The notes under the pieces are model-generated. The model was given only the letters and a program-made list of their open reading frames with translations, was not told the origin of the DNA and made no database searches. Shown here piece after piece: positions 56,078 through 64,000 of a stretch of DNA of 64,000 nt. Location: the NCBI RefSeq assembly GCF_000014585.1, contig NC_008319.1, positions 1,736,001 through 1,800,000 of the forward strand. Direction: 5' to 3'. This stretch comes from Synechococcus sp. CC9311. GTDB taxonomy: Bacteria > Cyanobacteriota > Cyanobacteriia > PCC-6307 > Cyanobiaceae. The position numbers were made by a program, and so were the translations under genes. Numbering within the stretch: position 1 is the stretch's first letter; every line of letters begins with the position of its first letter.

Positions 56078-57433
56078 ATGACCGCGCCTTTCCTCCTTGT
56101 TGCGGTGTCACTGCGTCTCCTCCTGGTCCGCCACGGCCTAAGCAGCTTCAACGTTGAGCGCCGCATCCAGGGTCGTAATGATCTTTCAACACTCACTGCG
56201 ACTGGCGAAGACCAAGCGCGGCGCATAGGCAAGGCCTTGGCCGACGTGCCGATTAATGCGGCCTACAGCTCTCCTCTTCAACGTGCTGCCGCCACCGCAG
56301 CCGGCGTTCTGAGCGTGCGTGAAGACGGGCTTTCCCCCGTCCTGGATGACGGACTACTGGAGATTGATCTTGAGCCCTGGAGCGGACTAACCGCCGATGA
56401 ACGGGCGATCAAGGATCCAGAGGGCTTCACCACCTGGCGTCAACGACCCGAAGCCCTGGAACTCACTCGCGCTGACGGCACTCATTATCAACCGGTTACC
56501 GAGTTGATGGTTCAGGCGCGGGCATTCTTGAAAGGCCTCATGGATCGGCATCCGGTGACCAGCGACGACACCGTGCTGGTGGTAGGTCACAACGCCATTC
56601 TCCGCTGCTTAATCCTGGTGTTGCTTGGCGAGCCCCAAGGTGGCTTCAGGCGGCTGCGCTTGGACAACGCATCGTTGTCGGTGTTCAACCTCTCCCCAGG
56701 ACCGAATGGTTACCAAGTTCAGATCGAATGCTTAAACAACATTGCCCACCTAGAACCTGCGCTGCCAGCCAAAGGCTCCAAGGCCCGTCTAATCCTTGTC
56801 CGCCACGGTGAAACGGATTGGAACCGGCAGGGACGTTTTCAGGGTCAGATTGATATTCCTCTCAATAGCAATGGCCATGCCCAAGCAGAAGCTGCGCGCT
56901 CCTTCCTCGAAGGTGTAACTCTTGATCGGGCCTACAGCAGCTCAATGTCTCGCCCAAGAGAAACCGCTGAGGGGATTTTGAAATCGCACTCAGGCGTCCC
57001 GCTCACCGTGACTGATGGCCTGATGGAAATCGGTCACGGGCTTTGGGAGGGAAAACTGGAATCAGAAATTCGGGAGGGCTGGGAAGAGTTACTCCAAGCC
57101 TGGAAGGAAGCTCCCGAAACCGTACAAATGCCGGAAGGAGAAACGATTCAAGATGTATGGGAACGCTCCGTGGACTGTTGGAACACCATCGCTGATGGCC
57201 TCAAGCCGTCCGAGACAGCCTTAGTTGTGGCGCATGATGCAGTCAATAAAACAATCCTTTGCCACCTCTTAGGGCTCGCGCCCAAAGACATTTGGTCTGT
57301 GAAACAAGGCAACGGTGGCGTCACGGTGATCGACATGCCCGAAGATCCCAGCCAACCTGCAGTTGTGAGTTGCCTGAATCTCACATCCCACCTCGGTGGG
57401 GTTCTGGATCGAACAGCAGCGGGAGCACTTTGA
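56078..57433 (+). CDS. Tandem histidine phosphatase (phosphoglycerate-mutase-like)
   Basis: A 451-residue protein made of two histidine-phosphatase domains. Each has its own RHG motif (LVRHGLSSFN, 18-20; LVRHGETDWN, 242-244) and distal His (VVGHNAIL, His171; VVAHDAVNK). Both domains look catalytically competent. Two-domain proteins of this type in cyanobacteria are often called 2-carboxy-D-arabinitol-1-phosphatase or PspA-like. The RuBisCO-related activity is not provable here. It lies 4 bases before the dihydroorotase-like gene. Confidence 0.88.
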   Translation: MTAPFLLVAVSLRLLLVRHGLSSFNVERRIQGRNDLSTLTATGEDQARRIGKALADVPINAAYSSPLQRAAATAAGVLSVREDGLSPVLDDGLLEIDLEPWSGLTADERAIKDPEGFTTWRQRPEALELTRADGTHYQPVTELMVQARAFLKGLMDRHPVTSDDTVLVVGHNAILRCLILVLLGEPQGGFRRLRLDNASLSVFNLSPGPNGYQVQIECLNNIAHLEPALPAKGSKARLILVRHGETDWNRQGRFQGQIDIPLNSNGHAQAEAARSFLEGVTLDRAYSSSMSRPRETAEGILKSHSGVPLTVTDGLMEIGHGLWEGKLESEIREGWEELLQAWKEAPETVQMPEGETIQDVWERSVDCWNTIADGLKPSETALVVAHDAVNKTILCHLLGLAPKDIWSVKQGNGGVTVIDMPEDPSQPAVVSCLNLTSHLGGVLDRTAAGAL

Positions 57434-57437
57434 ACCC

Positions 57438-58715
57438 ATGACTGAGACGATGCTGCTCGATCCGGTACAGGTTCTAGTCGCCAGCGATCAGCCGCTCCAA
57501 GTAGGAAGCGCTGCTCTCTTTGAGGGTGATCGTCTCATCGCCCTTGGGGACGAAGCGAGGGAGAGAGCTGCTGAGCGAGGTCTTGCAGGCCAGAACCGGG
57601 CCCACCAACTCCTGGCCCCATGTCTCGTCGACCCCCATTCAAGCCTTCCCAGTCCATTTACAGGCGGGGGAGAGACGCTCGAAACGCTCATCAACGCTGC
57701 AGGGCGAGCCGGTTATGGACAACTAGCGCTGCTTCCAAACGGTGAATCGGAGCGGGACAGCCCAGAACGCTTAAAGGGTTTCCAACCAAGGGATTGCGAT
57801 CTCAAAGTTCATTTATGGGGAAGCTTCAGCCATCGCGGTGAAGGAGAACGCCTCAGCAGTCACGCCGATCTTCTTGAAGCAGGTGCAATCGGTCTCAGTG
57901 CTGGGCAGAAGATCCCACCTACCAACCTCATCGACCGCGCGTTACTGCTTGGGGAGATGGCTGGGGCCCCTGTGCTGATTGCACCCAATGACGCCAGCTT
58001 GCGCGGCAACGGAATGATCCGGGAGGGCGTTGAAACACTACGAGCCGGATGGCCTGCCGATCCAACTATCAGCGAAACGCTTCCCATGGGGCAACTCCTG
58101 GAGCTGCAGCGACGGCACAACACTCGCAAGCTTGTGCTCATGAATCTCTCCACCGCTGATGGCGTAGAGATGCTGAGCCACACAACGTCTCCACCACTGG
58201 CCACTGTGAGCTGGTGGCACCTGGTACAGGATCGTTCCAACCAAACAGCAGAAGCCACCCATTGGTTTGTCACCCCTTCCATTGGAGGACAAGCCGATCG
58301 CCAAGCCTTAATTCAGGCCTTAGGAGAAGGAACGATCAATGCCGTTGCTGTCCATGGCATTCCCCTTGACGATGAGGAGTGCCTGTTGCCTCCCGATCAA
58401 CGTCCGAAAGGCTTATCAGGGCACCACTTGGTGCTGCCAACGCTCTGGCAACGCCTTGTGGTCGATTTGGGGTGGAGCGTAAACCAGCTATGGCAAGCGC
58501 TCAGTTTTGGGCCGGCACGGTTGCTTGGCCAAGACGAAGAACGACTCAGCATCGGAAGCAACCGCTGGTTGCTCTTTGATCCTGACCAAACCTGGGATCA
58601 AGCCCGTGATGCCCTCTACGCCCCCAAAGCGGCCAATCAACCGTGGATCGGCCTTGCAATTCGGGGGCAAGTGGTGAGTTGTGGACTCAAGATCCCAACG
58701 AACCAAGTCGATTAA
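57438..58715 (+). CDS. Dihydroorotase-like protein lacking catalytic metal ligands
   Basis: A 425-residue protein of the cyclic amidohydrolase (PyrC/allantoinase) family. The fold markers are present (APCLVDPHSSL at 60-70, ATHWFVTPSIGG, EGTINAVAVHGIPLDDEEC). However, the metal motif DxHxH is DPHSS, and the catalytic DHAPH is replaced by HGIPLDDEE. It is therefore probably not a metal-dependent dihydroorotase and may be a regulatory or structural homologue. It ends 29 bases inside the convergent lepB gene. Confidence 0.8.
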   Translation: MTETMLLDPVQVLVASDQPLQVGSAALFEGDRLIALGDEARERAAERGLAGQNRAHQLLAPCLVDPHSSLPSPFTGGGETLETLINAAGRAGYGQLALLPNGESERDSPERLKGFQPRDCDLKVHLWGSFSHRGEGERLSSHADLLEAGAIGLSAGQKIPPTNLIDRALLLGEMAGAPVLIAPNDASLRGNGMIREGVETLRAGWPADPTISETLPMGQLLELQRRHNTRKLVLMNLSTADGVEMLSHTTSPPLATVSWWHLVQDRSNQTAEATHWFVTPSIGGQADRQALIQALGEGTINAVAVHGIPLDDEECLLPPDQRPKGLSGHHLVLPTLWQRLVVDLGWSVNQLWQALSFGPARLLGQDEERLSIGSNRWLLFDPDQTWDQARDALYAPKAANQPWIGLAIRGQVVSCGLKIPTNQVD

Positions 58716-59460
58716 ACGGCCAGAAACGCCAGACCGCTCGACCAATAATCTGATCTTCAGGCAGGAAGGCCCCCCCCGGCCAATAGCGACCATCCCAGCT
58801 GTTACTGCGGTTGTCACCAAGAACGAGTACCCGTCCCTCCGGAACCGTGGCGTTCAGGGTGCGGCAAAGGCTCATCCCCCGCTTGTCCAGAGGGCAGTAA
58901 TTGGTCACATACGGTTCGTCGAGATCAACACCGTTCACACGAACCTCTCCTCGAGGGTTCACTACCACCTGATCACCTGCCACAGCCACAACGCGTTTGA
59001 TGTAGGCATCACAGGACGGATGACTGACGCCAGGAATCAACCCAATCAAAGGGATATTGGCGAGAACGCATTGGAAAGGGGGGGGTGACGTTGTTGAGCG
59101 CAGTGCAGGATCGAAGGCATAGGGGGAATTGAACACAACAATTTCTCCCCGCCGAGGTTTGCGGCCGCGATAGGTGAGCTTCTCGACAAGCAGCCGATCT
59201 TGGATCTGCAAGCCAGGGAGCATCGAGCCTGAGGGAATGAAGCGTGCCTCGGCCAAATAATGACGAATCCCGAAATAGAGAGCCATCGTGAAAAACAGCG
59301 GGCCCCAAAAATCCCAGAGCGGATGTCCAGAACCCCGGTCCTTTTTCAGAGCCTTGTTGGGCTCCTGATGAGGCTCGCTGCTGGTGGGCCGGTCATCGTC
59401 AGAACGACTGTTGTGTTGCTTATCAGCCAACAGGCACCTTGCTTCAATCCTCAAGATCAC
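58687..59460 (-). CDS. lepB: Signal peptidase I
   Basis: A 257-residue membrane peptidase that removes Sec/Tat signal peptides. One N-terminal transmembrane helix (about 52-68) is preceded by a 50-residue charged tail. Catalytic Ser is in IPSGSMLP, followed by LQIQDRLLVEK; Lys is in AYIKRVVAVAGD; the box E LVLGDNRSNSWDGR completes the set. Confidence 0.94.
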   Translation of the reverse strand: MILRIEARCLLADKQHNSRSDDDRPTSSEPHQEPNKALKKDRGSGHPLWDFWGPLFFTMALYFGIRHYLAEARFIPSGSMLPGLQIQDRLLVEKLTYRGRKPRRGEIVVFNSPYAFDPALRSTTSPPPFQCVLANIPLIGLIPGVSHPSCDAYIKRVVAVAGDQVVVNPRGEVRVNGVDLDEPYVTNYCPLDKRGMSLCRTLNATVPEGRVLVLGDNRSNSWDGRYWPGGAFLPEDQIIGRAVWRFWPFNRLGSLGS

Positions 59461-59511
59461 GATAGGCGCGATCAGCCTGCGCTTCTAGCCTGAAAACAGG
59501 CACGGTGATCC

Positions 59512-61017
59512 ATGGTCCGACCCCGCTGGCAGGGCGTGAAACCCCGCACCACCCAATTGTTCTGGAATCGCTGGGATCAGGTCTTAGCCCTGATTGCAGC
59601 GCTCAATTTGATCTGGGTGATTTTCGATGTCACCTATATCCCTCTGCGAAATTTCTGGCTGCAGAGAACGCTTTATCCCCTCCCCTCGATCAACTTGGCC
59701 TTGCCACTGCCCTGGCTGCCGGACATCACACCCTTCTATGACCCGCTGAAGGGCATCGAAGTTCACCGAGACACGATGTCCTATGTCGAGCATTTCCGCA
59801 GGCTCGAAAGCACCGCTTCAAAATTGGGCATCAACAGTGAAGCCGCACGACAATTGCGGCTTGAAATGGTGGTCAGGAATAGCCAATTATTGGATGAAAA
59901 CCCGTTCATCAGTTCTGGGAATGTAGGTGCATTCGAAAAGCTCAAGAACCGTCTTAGAGCAAGAGCTGGGATGGATTCAGCCAAGCAAGCGGCGGCCTAT
60001 CTCCTCAGCGACCGCTACTTGAGCAAGCATGACTGGGGAAAAGAGCGCCAGTTTTGGAACACCAAAGTGCTTCCGCTAGCGGAGACCAATTACTCGCGCG
60101 GGATTGATGAAAACGGAATGCCCATCGACCTCTCCTGGCGGATCGACATTCCTTTTCAAACGTTGTTCCTTTTGGACATCCTGGTCCGGACGCTCCGACT
60201 GAAACGGCGTTTTCGGGCGATTAGCTGGAGAGATGCCTTACTTAGGCGTTGGATTGACCTACCCCTCTTAATTCCATTTTGGCGCCTATTGCGAATCGTT
60301 CCAGTCACAGAGCGGCTATCCCGCGCTCAGCTTCTTAATCTTGAGCCCCTTCGAGCAGCCGTCAGTCGCGGGGTTGTCGCGGTCCTGGCACTCGAATTAT
60401 TTGAAGTGATCACATTGCGTGTTCTGGATGCCATGCAAGGCATCGTGCGCTCGCCGAACCTTCCCGAAAGGATTCTCCGGCTTTGTAGTCATCAGTCTGT
60501 TGACAGCAGCGAAGAACAGGAACTCGCGGAGCTGCTGCGGCTCTGGCTCCCTCTCATTCTCACGCAGGTAGGTCCAGGGATGCGGCCGCAACTCGTGGCG
60601 CTATTTGGCCACGCTCTTCAGCGAAATCTCGATGGCCTGGTCTTGCCGGCGCCGCTAAGGGAGCTGCCTGGAGTTCAAAAAGCTGAATCCGAACTGAGCC
60701 GTCAACTCGCCATGGGGATGGTGGATTCACTGTTGGGGCTTTCAAAGAGTGCGGGCGACCAACTTGGCCAGAAAGATCAAATTCTCGAAGATCTTGGGAT
60801 TCAAACACTCGATCGATTCTGGGAGGAGCTCGCACGAACGCTCGAACAAGGCGTCGTACTGGAACGGAGCCAAGAACTCTTGGTGGCGTTTCTCGAAGAA
60901 TTTAAACGCACCAGCATGTTCCAACTGCACACCCAAGGTGGCGTGGACGAACTGATCACAGAGCTCGATGGGCTTAATTTCAACCCAAAAGAGCCTGATT
61001 CCAATCCTCGGGCTTGA
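59512..61017 (+). CDS. Conserved hypothetical membrane protein (501 aa)
   Basis: Protein with a transmembrane helix at about 23-42 (QVLALIAALNLIWVIFDVTY), then a large soluble part with PLPWLPDITPFYDPLKGIE and EHFRRLEST, which looks helical. A second hydrophobic region lies around 210-225 (QTLFLLDILVRTL). The C-terminal half is helical and rich in Leu, Glu and Gln. I recognise no functional family; similar proteins exist in other cyanobacteria by overall layout. It diverges from lepB, and its last 38 bases overlap the convergent ArsC-like gene. Confidence 0.78.
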   Translation: MVRPRWQGVKPRTTQLFWNRWDQVLALIAALNLIWVIFDVTYIPLRNFWLQRTLYPLPSINLALPLPWLPDITPFYDPLKGIEVHRDTMSYVEHFRRLESTASKLGINSEAARQLRLEMVVRNSQLLDENPFISSGNVGAFEKLKNRLRARAGMDSAKQAAAYLLSDRYLSKHDWGKERQFWNTKVLPLAETNYSRGIDENGMPIDLSWRIDIPFQTLFLLDILVRTLRLKRRFRAISWRDALLRRWIDLPLLIPFWRLLRIVPVTERLSRAQLLNLEPLRAAVSRGVVAVLALELFEVITLRVLDAMQGIVRSPNLPERILRLCSHQSVDSSEEQELAELLRLWLPLILTQVGPGMRPQLVALFGHALQRNLDGLVLPAPLRELPGVQKAESELSRQLAMGMVDSLLGLSKSAGDQLGQKDQILEDLGIQTLDRFWEELARTLEQGVVLERSQELLVAFLEEFKRTSMFQLHTQGGVDELITELDGLNFNPKEPDSNPRA

Positions 61018-61348
61018 ATCCCACCAAAAAATCGCCGCTGGGCAAAGCAACAAAAGGGCGTTTGATCAAACGCCCATCTGCAGCCAACGCAGTCAGTGCA
61101 TCATCGTCACTCATCGCTTTCACAACCTGTGCTCCCAGAGCTCGATAGCTCTGGCCACTGGTGTTAAAGAGAAGTTGACGACGAACTAACCGTTCAAAAG
61201 CGAGCGAAAGCACCTCTTTTGAAGGAGGAGCAATTGTGATGTCAACGACCTCATAGGCCAAGTTGTTGGCATCCAGCCAAGCCAAGGCCTTACGACAAGT
61301 TGAACATCGGGAGTAGCTGTAAACCTTGATGGGTGGAGCCAAGCTCAA
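60980..61348 (-). CDS. Spx/MgsR-type ArsC-fold protein
   Basis: A 122-residue thioredoxin-fold protein with the CSTC redox motif at residues 15-18 (YSYSRCSTCRKALAWLD) and the ArsC-family RPFVALPSGDFLVGF end. Bacterial relatives (Spx, MgsR, YffB) act as redox-regulated transcription partners or small thiol enzymes. It overlaps the [2Fe-2S] ferredoxin gene by 4 bases, suggesting a joint redox function. Confidence 0.86.
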   Translation of the reverse strand: MSLAPPIKVYSYSRCSTCRKALAWLDANNLAYEVVDITIAPPSKEVLSLAFERLVRRQLLFNTSGQSYRALGAQVVKAMSDDDALTALAADGRLIKRPFVALPSGDFLVGFKPEDWNQALLG

Positions 61349-61704
61349 CGTCCAAACAAGTTCTTCACAGCACCTAGCAAGCTGTTTGAACCCTTGCCAA
61401 CTCCTTCGTCGGGGCGAGTCCGAACGGTCACATCGCCATTCACACTCGTGCGGCAGCTCAAGCGATAGTTCGCAGGACGGTCAGAAAGATAAACCTCTTC
61501 CACATCGCTTCGTGGTGAAAGGTTCTGAGCTCCTTCGAGAACCTCGATCACACAGGTTCCGCACTGGCCAACCCCGCCACAGTTGTTGAGGTTATTAAAA
61601 CCCTTATAAGGATTGACCCCGGATGAAAGGGCTGCTTTGCGTAAATTCGCTCCTTCGATGCAACCGACCTGTTGGCCTTCCTGCTCAAAACGGATGGTGG
61701 GCAC
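61345..61704 (-). CDS. [2Fe-2S] ferredoxin-domain protein
   Basis: A 119-residue electron carrier with the cluster loop NCGGVGQCGTC and a distal Cys in YRLSCRTSV. An N-terminal beta-grasp (PTIRFEQEGQQVGCIEG) matches the family. It has a 20-residue C-terminal extension ending VKNLFGR, unlike photosynthetic PetF, and resembles a specialised thylakoid-associated or regulatory ferredoxin. It is coupled to the Spx/ArsC-like gene. Confidence 0.88.
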   Translation of the reverse strand: MPTIRFEQEGQQVGCIEGANLRKAALSSGVNPYKGFNNLNNCGGVGQCGTCVIEVLEGAQNLSPRSDVEEVYLSDRPANYRLSCRTSVNGDVTVRTRPDEGVGKGSNSLLGAVKNLFGR

Positions 61705-61810
61705 GGGTCGTTCACAATCTAGGCGCGAACCAACTTACAAGAAGTACGGCCGTCTTAGCGCCTCAATCACAGATTTTGCCGAGAAAATCTGAATTCAGCA
61801 TCCTGACCAC

Positions 61811-62323
61811 CTAACCACCGGCCGCCCGAATGCATGCCTCCAACAGGGGAGCGACGGCATCCGAATCACGCCAACCTCCAATCGAAATGACACGACCATC
61901 CATATTTTTGTAAGTACGGAAAAACTCGGCCACATCCTCAAGCTGGCTAGGTGCAATTTGTTGGATGCTCTGAATTCCTGCTTGCCGAGGGTCAGCAACT
62001 GGAACACAGAGGATCTTGCCGTCGTAATGGCCGGTGTCATTCATGTCGAGCACCCCAATCGGCCTGGCCTTGATCAAACACCCCGCGAAGGTGGGTTCCG
62101 CCATGATCACCATTGCATCGAGAGGCGATCCGTCCTCGGCAAGGGTATTGGGAACAAATCCATAGTCGAAGGGGTAGCGAATCGAGGGATGGAGCACACG
62201 ATCCAGTGCCATCACTCCAACGTCTTCTGAAAACTCATATTTATTGCAACTACCTGCTGGGATCTCAACGATCAGATTGAGTAGCCCCGGAGAGGGAGAA
62301 GGAGGCAGGGACCTCAGATCCAT
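61811..62323 (-). CDS. ppa: Inorganic pyrophosphatase (soluble, family I)
   Basis: A 170-residue hexameric PPi hydrolase. The family start (LLNLIVEIPAGSCNKYEF), RYPFDYGFVPNTLAEDGSP and GHYDGKILCVPVADPR are clear. In the usual DGDPxD signature the second Asp (equivalent to E. coli Asp67, near the attacking water) is Ser here (DGSPLD, read directly from the bases). Its start lies 59 bases inside the upstream small gene on the same strand. Confidence 0.92.
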   Translation of the reverse strand: MDLRSLPPSPSPGLLNLIVEIPAGSCNKYEFSEDVGVMALDRVLHPSIRYPFDYGFVPNTLAEDGSPLDAMVIMAEPTFAGCLIKARPIGVLDMNDTGHYDGKILCVPVADPRQAGIQSIQQIAPSQLEDVAEFFRTYKNMDGRVISIGGWRDSDAVAPLLEACIRAAGG

Positions 62324-62501
62324 GGCGATCTTGCGCAGTGAGTGGTGTCAAAGAGTCGATTGGAGGTCGGTCGGTCAGCACAGCAGCCAACGGAATTCCA
62401 AGGCTGGTGAAAGCGACGATGAACCCCAAAAAGGCAAGTGTTGGAGCAGCAACTTGAAAGGAGGGTTGCTGAGAAAGTTCGCGGGCAGGCTCGGGGTCCA
62501 T
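62265..62501 (-). CDS. Small single-TM protein overlapping ppa
   Basis: A 78-residue protein with a transmembrane helix (about 18-40, VAAPTLAFLGFIVAFTSLGI) and a Pro/Ser/Thr-rich C-terminal tail. It overlaps the ppa coding region by 59 bases in another frame. I have the impression of similar small proteins in marine picocyanobacteria but cannot verify it. No function is known to me. Confidence 0.55.
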   Translation of the reverse strand: MDPEPARELSQQPSFQVAAPTLAFLGFIVAFTSLGIPLAAVLTDRPPIDSLTPLTAQDRHGSEVPASFSLSGATQSDR

Positions 62502-62623
62502 TCAGACAGGGTTAAGGACATCCGGTAGAGGGATTACCCCTATGCACTCCATGCGTGATGGCATGAAAAGCTCCGGAAAGGCGTTATGACAAAGCTAGAC
62601 AGAATTGTCGCACCATCAAAGCT

Positions 62624-63088
62624 CTAAGCGGCTGGACGTTCTTGACGGTCACGACGGGCCGCAAGGTCGGATGGAGCTGCAGGAAGATAATCGAGGTGAG
62701 CTCTAATCTGGCGCAATTCCTCGAGGATGGCGCCTAACACTTGCTGAATCGCAGTGGATGGAGAATTGAGGACTTCAACAGTGACTTCCTTGATTCTCAA
62801 AACATCTTTTGCGAAGCGCGCAACTTCGTTTGGATGAAAATGAAGAGGATCTTTTTGGTCGCTACGGTATTCAGGATTTAATTTCCTGGGATTAAAAGGA
62901 GGATTTAGATTACGAGGGTCAGTATTCGTATAGCGATATACAGAAGCTCTTGACCGGTTCAAAGATTTCTGGACATCGTCAATAGCAACTAAGGCGTCTG
63001 ATTGAGCCATCACTGCGTCAACATCTGTTCCGGATATTGAGGAATCTTCGGCAGCAGAAACAGAACTATTGATCGACCCAGGAAACAT
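62624..63088 (-). CDS. Conserved hypothetical protein with HTH-like N-terminal part
   Basis: A 154-residue protein. After a polar start, IDDVQKSLNRSRASVYRYTN reads like a helix-turn-helix of the Mer/Xis type. It is followed by a Pro/Asn-rich stretch (NLNPPFNPRKLNPEYRSD) and a C-terminal helix (AIQQVLGAILEELRQIRAHL). Met27 (MAQSDALVAI) is an alternative start. It diverges from proS. Confidence 0.7.
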   Translation of the reverse strand: MFPGSINSSVSAAEDSSISGTDVDAVMAQSDALVAIDDVQKSLNRSRASVYRYTNTDPRNLNPPFNPRKLNPEYRSDQKDPLHFHPNEVARFAKDVLRIKEVTVEVLNSPSTAIQQVLGAILEELRQIRAHLDYLPAAPSDLAARRDRQERPAA

Positions 63089-63236
63089 GAGACTGATTTA
63101 GGACTGACTGGATTGGGCAGACAGTAGCAGCTGAGACTCAGGATGCCAGCGTCGTTCCAAGCTATCGGGACACTTCCTGAAGCGACCTTTTTCTTGCAGC
63201 AGTGGTAGCTTCCACCCTCATTCAACGTTGATCGCT

Positions 63237-64000
63237 ATGCGCGTCTCCCGCCTGATGCTGGTGACGCTGCGGGATGTTCCCGCTGACGCCGAAATCGCCT
63301 CGCAACAATTGCTGATTCGTGGCGGATTTATCCGACGCGTTGGATCAGGAATCTATGCCTATCTCCCACTGATGTGGAGGGTTCTTCAAAGGGTGATGAG
63401 AATCGTCAGGGAGGAGATGAATCAAATTGGGGCTCTTGAAACGTTGCTACCGCAACTGCAACCCGCCGAATTATGGGAAAAGAGTGGCCGTTGGCAGGGC
63501 TACACCGCAGGCGAGGGGATCATGTTCCATCTTGAAGATCGCCAAGAGCGCTCCCTGGGACTAGGCCCTACCCACGAGGAAGTCATCACGGAATTAGCCA
63601 GTGATCTACTGAGGTCGTATCGCCAACTCCCCGTCACCCTTTACCAAATTCAGAGCAAATTCAGGGACGAAATTCGACCACGCTTTGGCTTGATGCGCGG
63701 CCGCGAATTCATCATGAAAGATGCCTATTCCTTTCATGGAGATGAAGGGGACCTGGCCAGAATGTATGAGGAGATGGAGAAGGCCTACACCCGTGTATTC
63801 CAACGTTGTGGTCTAACGGCTGTTGGTGTGGATGCCGATAGTGGAGCGATCGGCGGCGCCGCATCCCAGGAATTCATGGTGACGGCAGATGCTGGAGAAG
63901 ATTTAATCCTCATCAGTCCAGATGGTGATTACGCAGCAAATCAAGAGAAAGCGGTCTCGATCGCACCACCTGCTCTGCCGTTACCCAGCGGGGAATCTCG
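63237..64000 (+). CDS. proS: Prolyl-tRNA synthetase (5' part, runs off the window)
   Basis: The first 254 codons of the class II synthetase: [30 protein letters not shown] (motif 1), [11 protein letters not shown] and [20 protein letters not shown] (motif 2). The sequence past LPLPSGES would enter the editing insertion and lies outside the window. The start ATG 63237 follows a 148-base divergent spacer. Confidence 0.97.
   Translation, partial: MRVSRLMLVTLRDVPADAEIASQQLLIRGGFIRRVGSGIYAYLPLMWRVLQRVMRIVREEMNQIGALETLLPQLQPAELWEKSGRWQGYTAGEGIMFHLEDRQERSLGLGPTHEEVITELASDLLRSYRQLPVTLYQIQSKFRDEIRPRFGLMRGREFIMKDAYSFHGDEGDLARMYEEMEKAYTRVFQRCGLTAVGVDADSGAIGGAASQEFMVTADAGEDLILISPDGDYAANQEKAVSIAPPALPLPSGES

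Noticed and set aside
55948-56232. N-terminal extension of the CPBP protease
   Set aside because: The extension is Arg-rich, runs across the divergent phosphatase start, and the family begins just before the first transmembrane helix.

Overview
The window is a chromosome segment of an alpha-cyanobacterium, most likely a marine Synechococcus-type picocyanobacterium. The evidence is a form IA RuBisCO inside a cso-type alpha-carboxysome operon, a linked NDH-1 CO2-uptake module (ndhF4-ndhD4-chpX), both protochlorophyllide reductases (chlLNB and por), psaM, the cyanobacterial alkane pair (aldehyde-deformylating oxygenase and acyl-ACP reductase), and a ferrochelatase with a chlorophyll-binding tail. 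Gene packing is very tight, with many 1-4 base stop/start overlaps and several tail-to-tail overlaps. I saw no rRNA, tRNA, insertion sequence, prophage or CRISPR array.

Layout. Bases 1-4000 look clearly more AT-rich than the rest. They carry the end of a possible TPR protein, flavodoxin, a thioredoxin-reductase-like flavoprotein without recognisable NADPH motifs, an alpha/beta hydrolase, a [2Fe-2S] ferredoxin and a tiny HTH protein; this resembles an iron-stress or redox accessory block. From about 16.2 kb down to 4.0 kb on the minus strand runs one CO2-concentrating super-cluster: csoS1A-cbbL-cbbS-csoS2-csoSCA-csoS4A-csoS4B-csoS1E-ndhF4-ndhD4-chpX. Stem-loops sit between csoS1A/cbbL, cbbL/cbbS and cbbS/csoS2. 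The tandem-BMC shell gene csoS1D lies just outside, across rdgB.

18-25 kb is a photosynthesis block: chlN-chlB-chlL ends exactly against the convergent por, followed by a membrane protein gene, the 34-codon psaM and the NDH-1 maturation factor crr6. 25-31 kb holds a PiT-like membrane protein, a TauE-type exporter, a lipoate-ligase-like protein, an M50/CBS site-2 protease, trpF, a secreted protein and folE. 30.4-35.8 kb is the fatty-acid/alkane cluster (creatininase family, ADO, AAR, accA, SDR, folE). 35.8-44.2 kb has an S1-domain protein, Tab2, PgeF, a COG2509-type flavoprotein, ilvB and hemH.

44-64 kb is mostly housekeeping with some odd proteins: a domesticated-looking tyrosine recombinase, a methyltransferase, cobO, pyrH-frr, a geranylgeranyl-reductase-family protein, a photolyase/cryptochrome, an EF-hand transaldolase, an ftsL-like/ftsI pair, a CPBP protease, a tandem histidine phosphatase, a dihydroorotase homologue lacking key metal ligands, lepB, an Spx/ArsC-like protein and a ferredoxin, inorganic pyrophosphatase, and the 5' part of proS running off the window.

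Most interesting: (1) the flavodoxin / NADPH-motif-less TrxR-like / ferredoxin neighbourhood, a candidate ferredoxin- or flavodoxin-driven disulfide system; (2) a CsoS2-type RuBisCO-binding motif in the CsoSCA N-terminus; (3) a terminator-like attenuator between cbbS and csoS2; (4) enzyme homologues with altered active sites (PyrC-like, Ppa).
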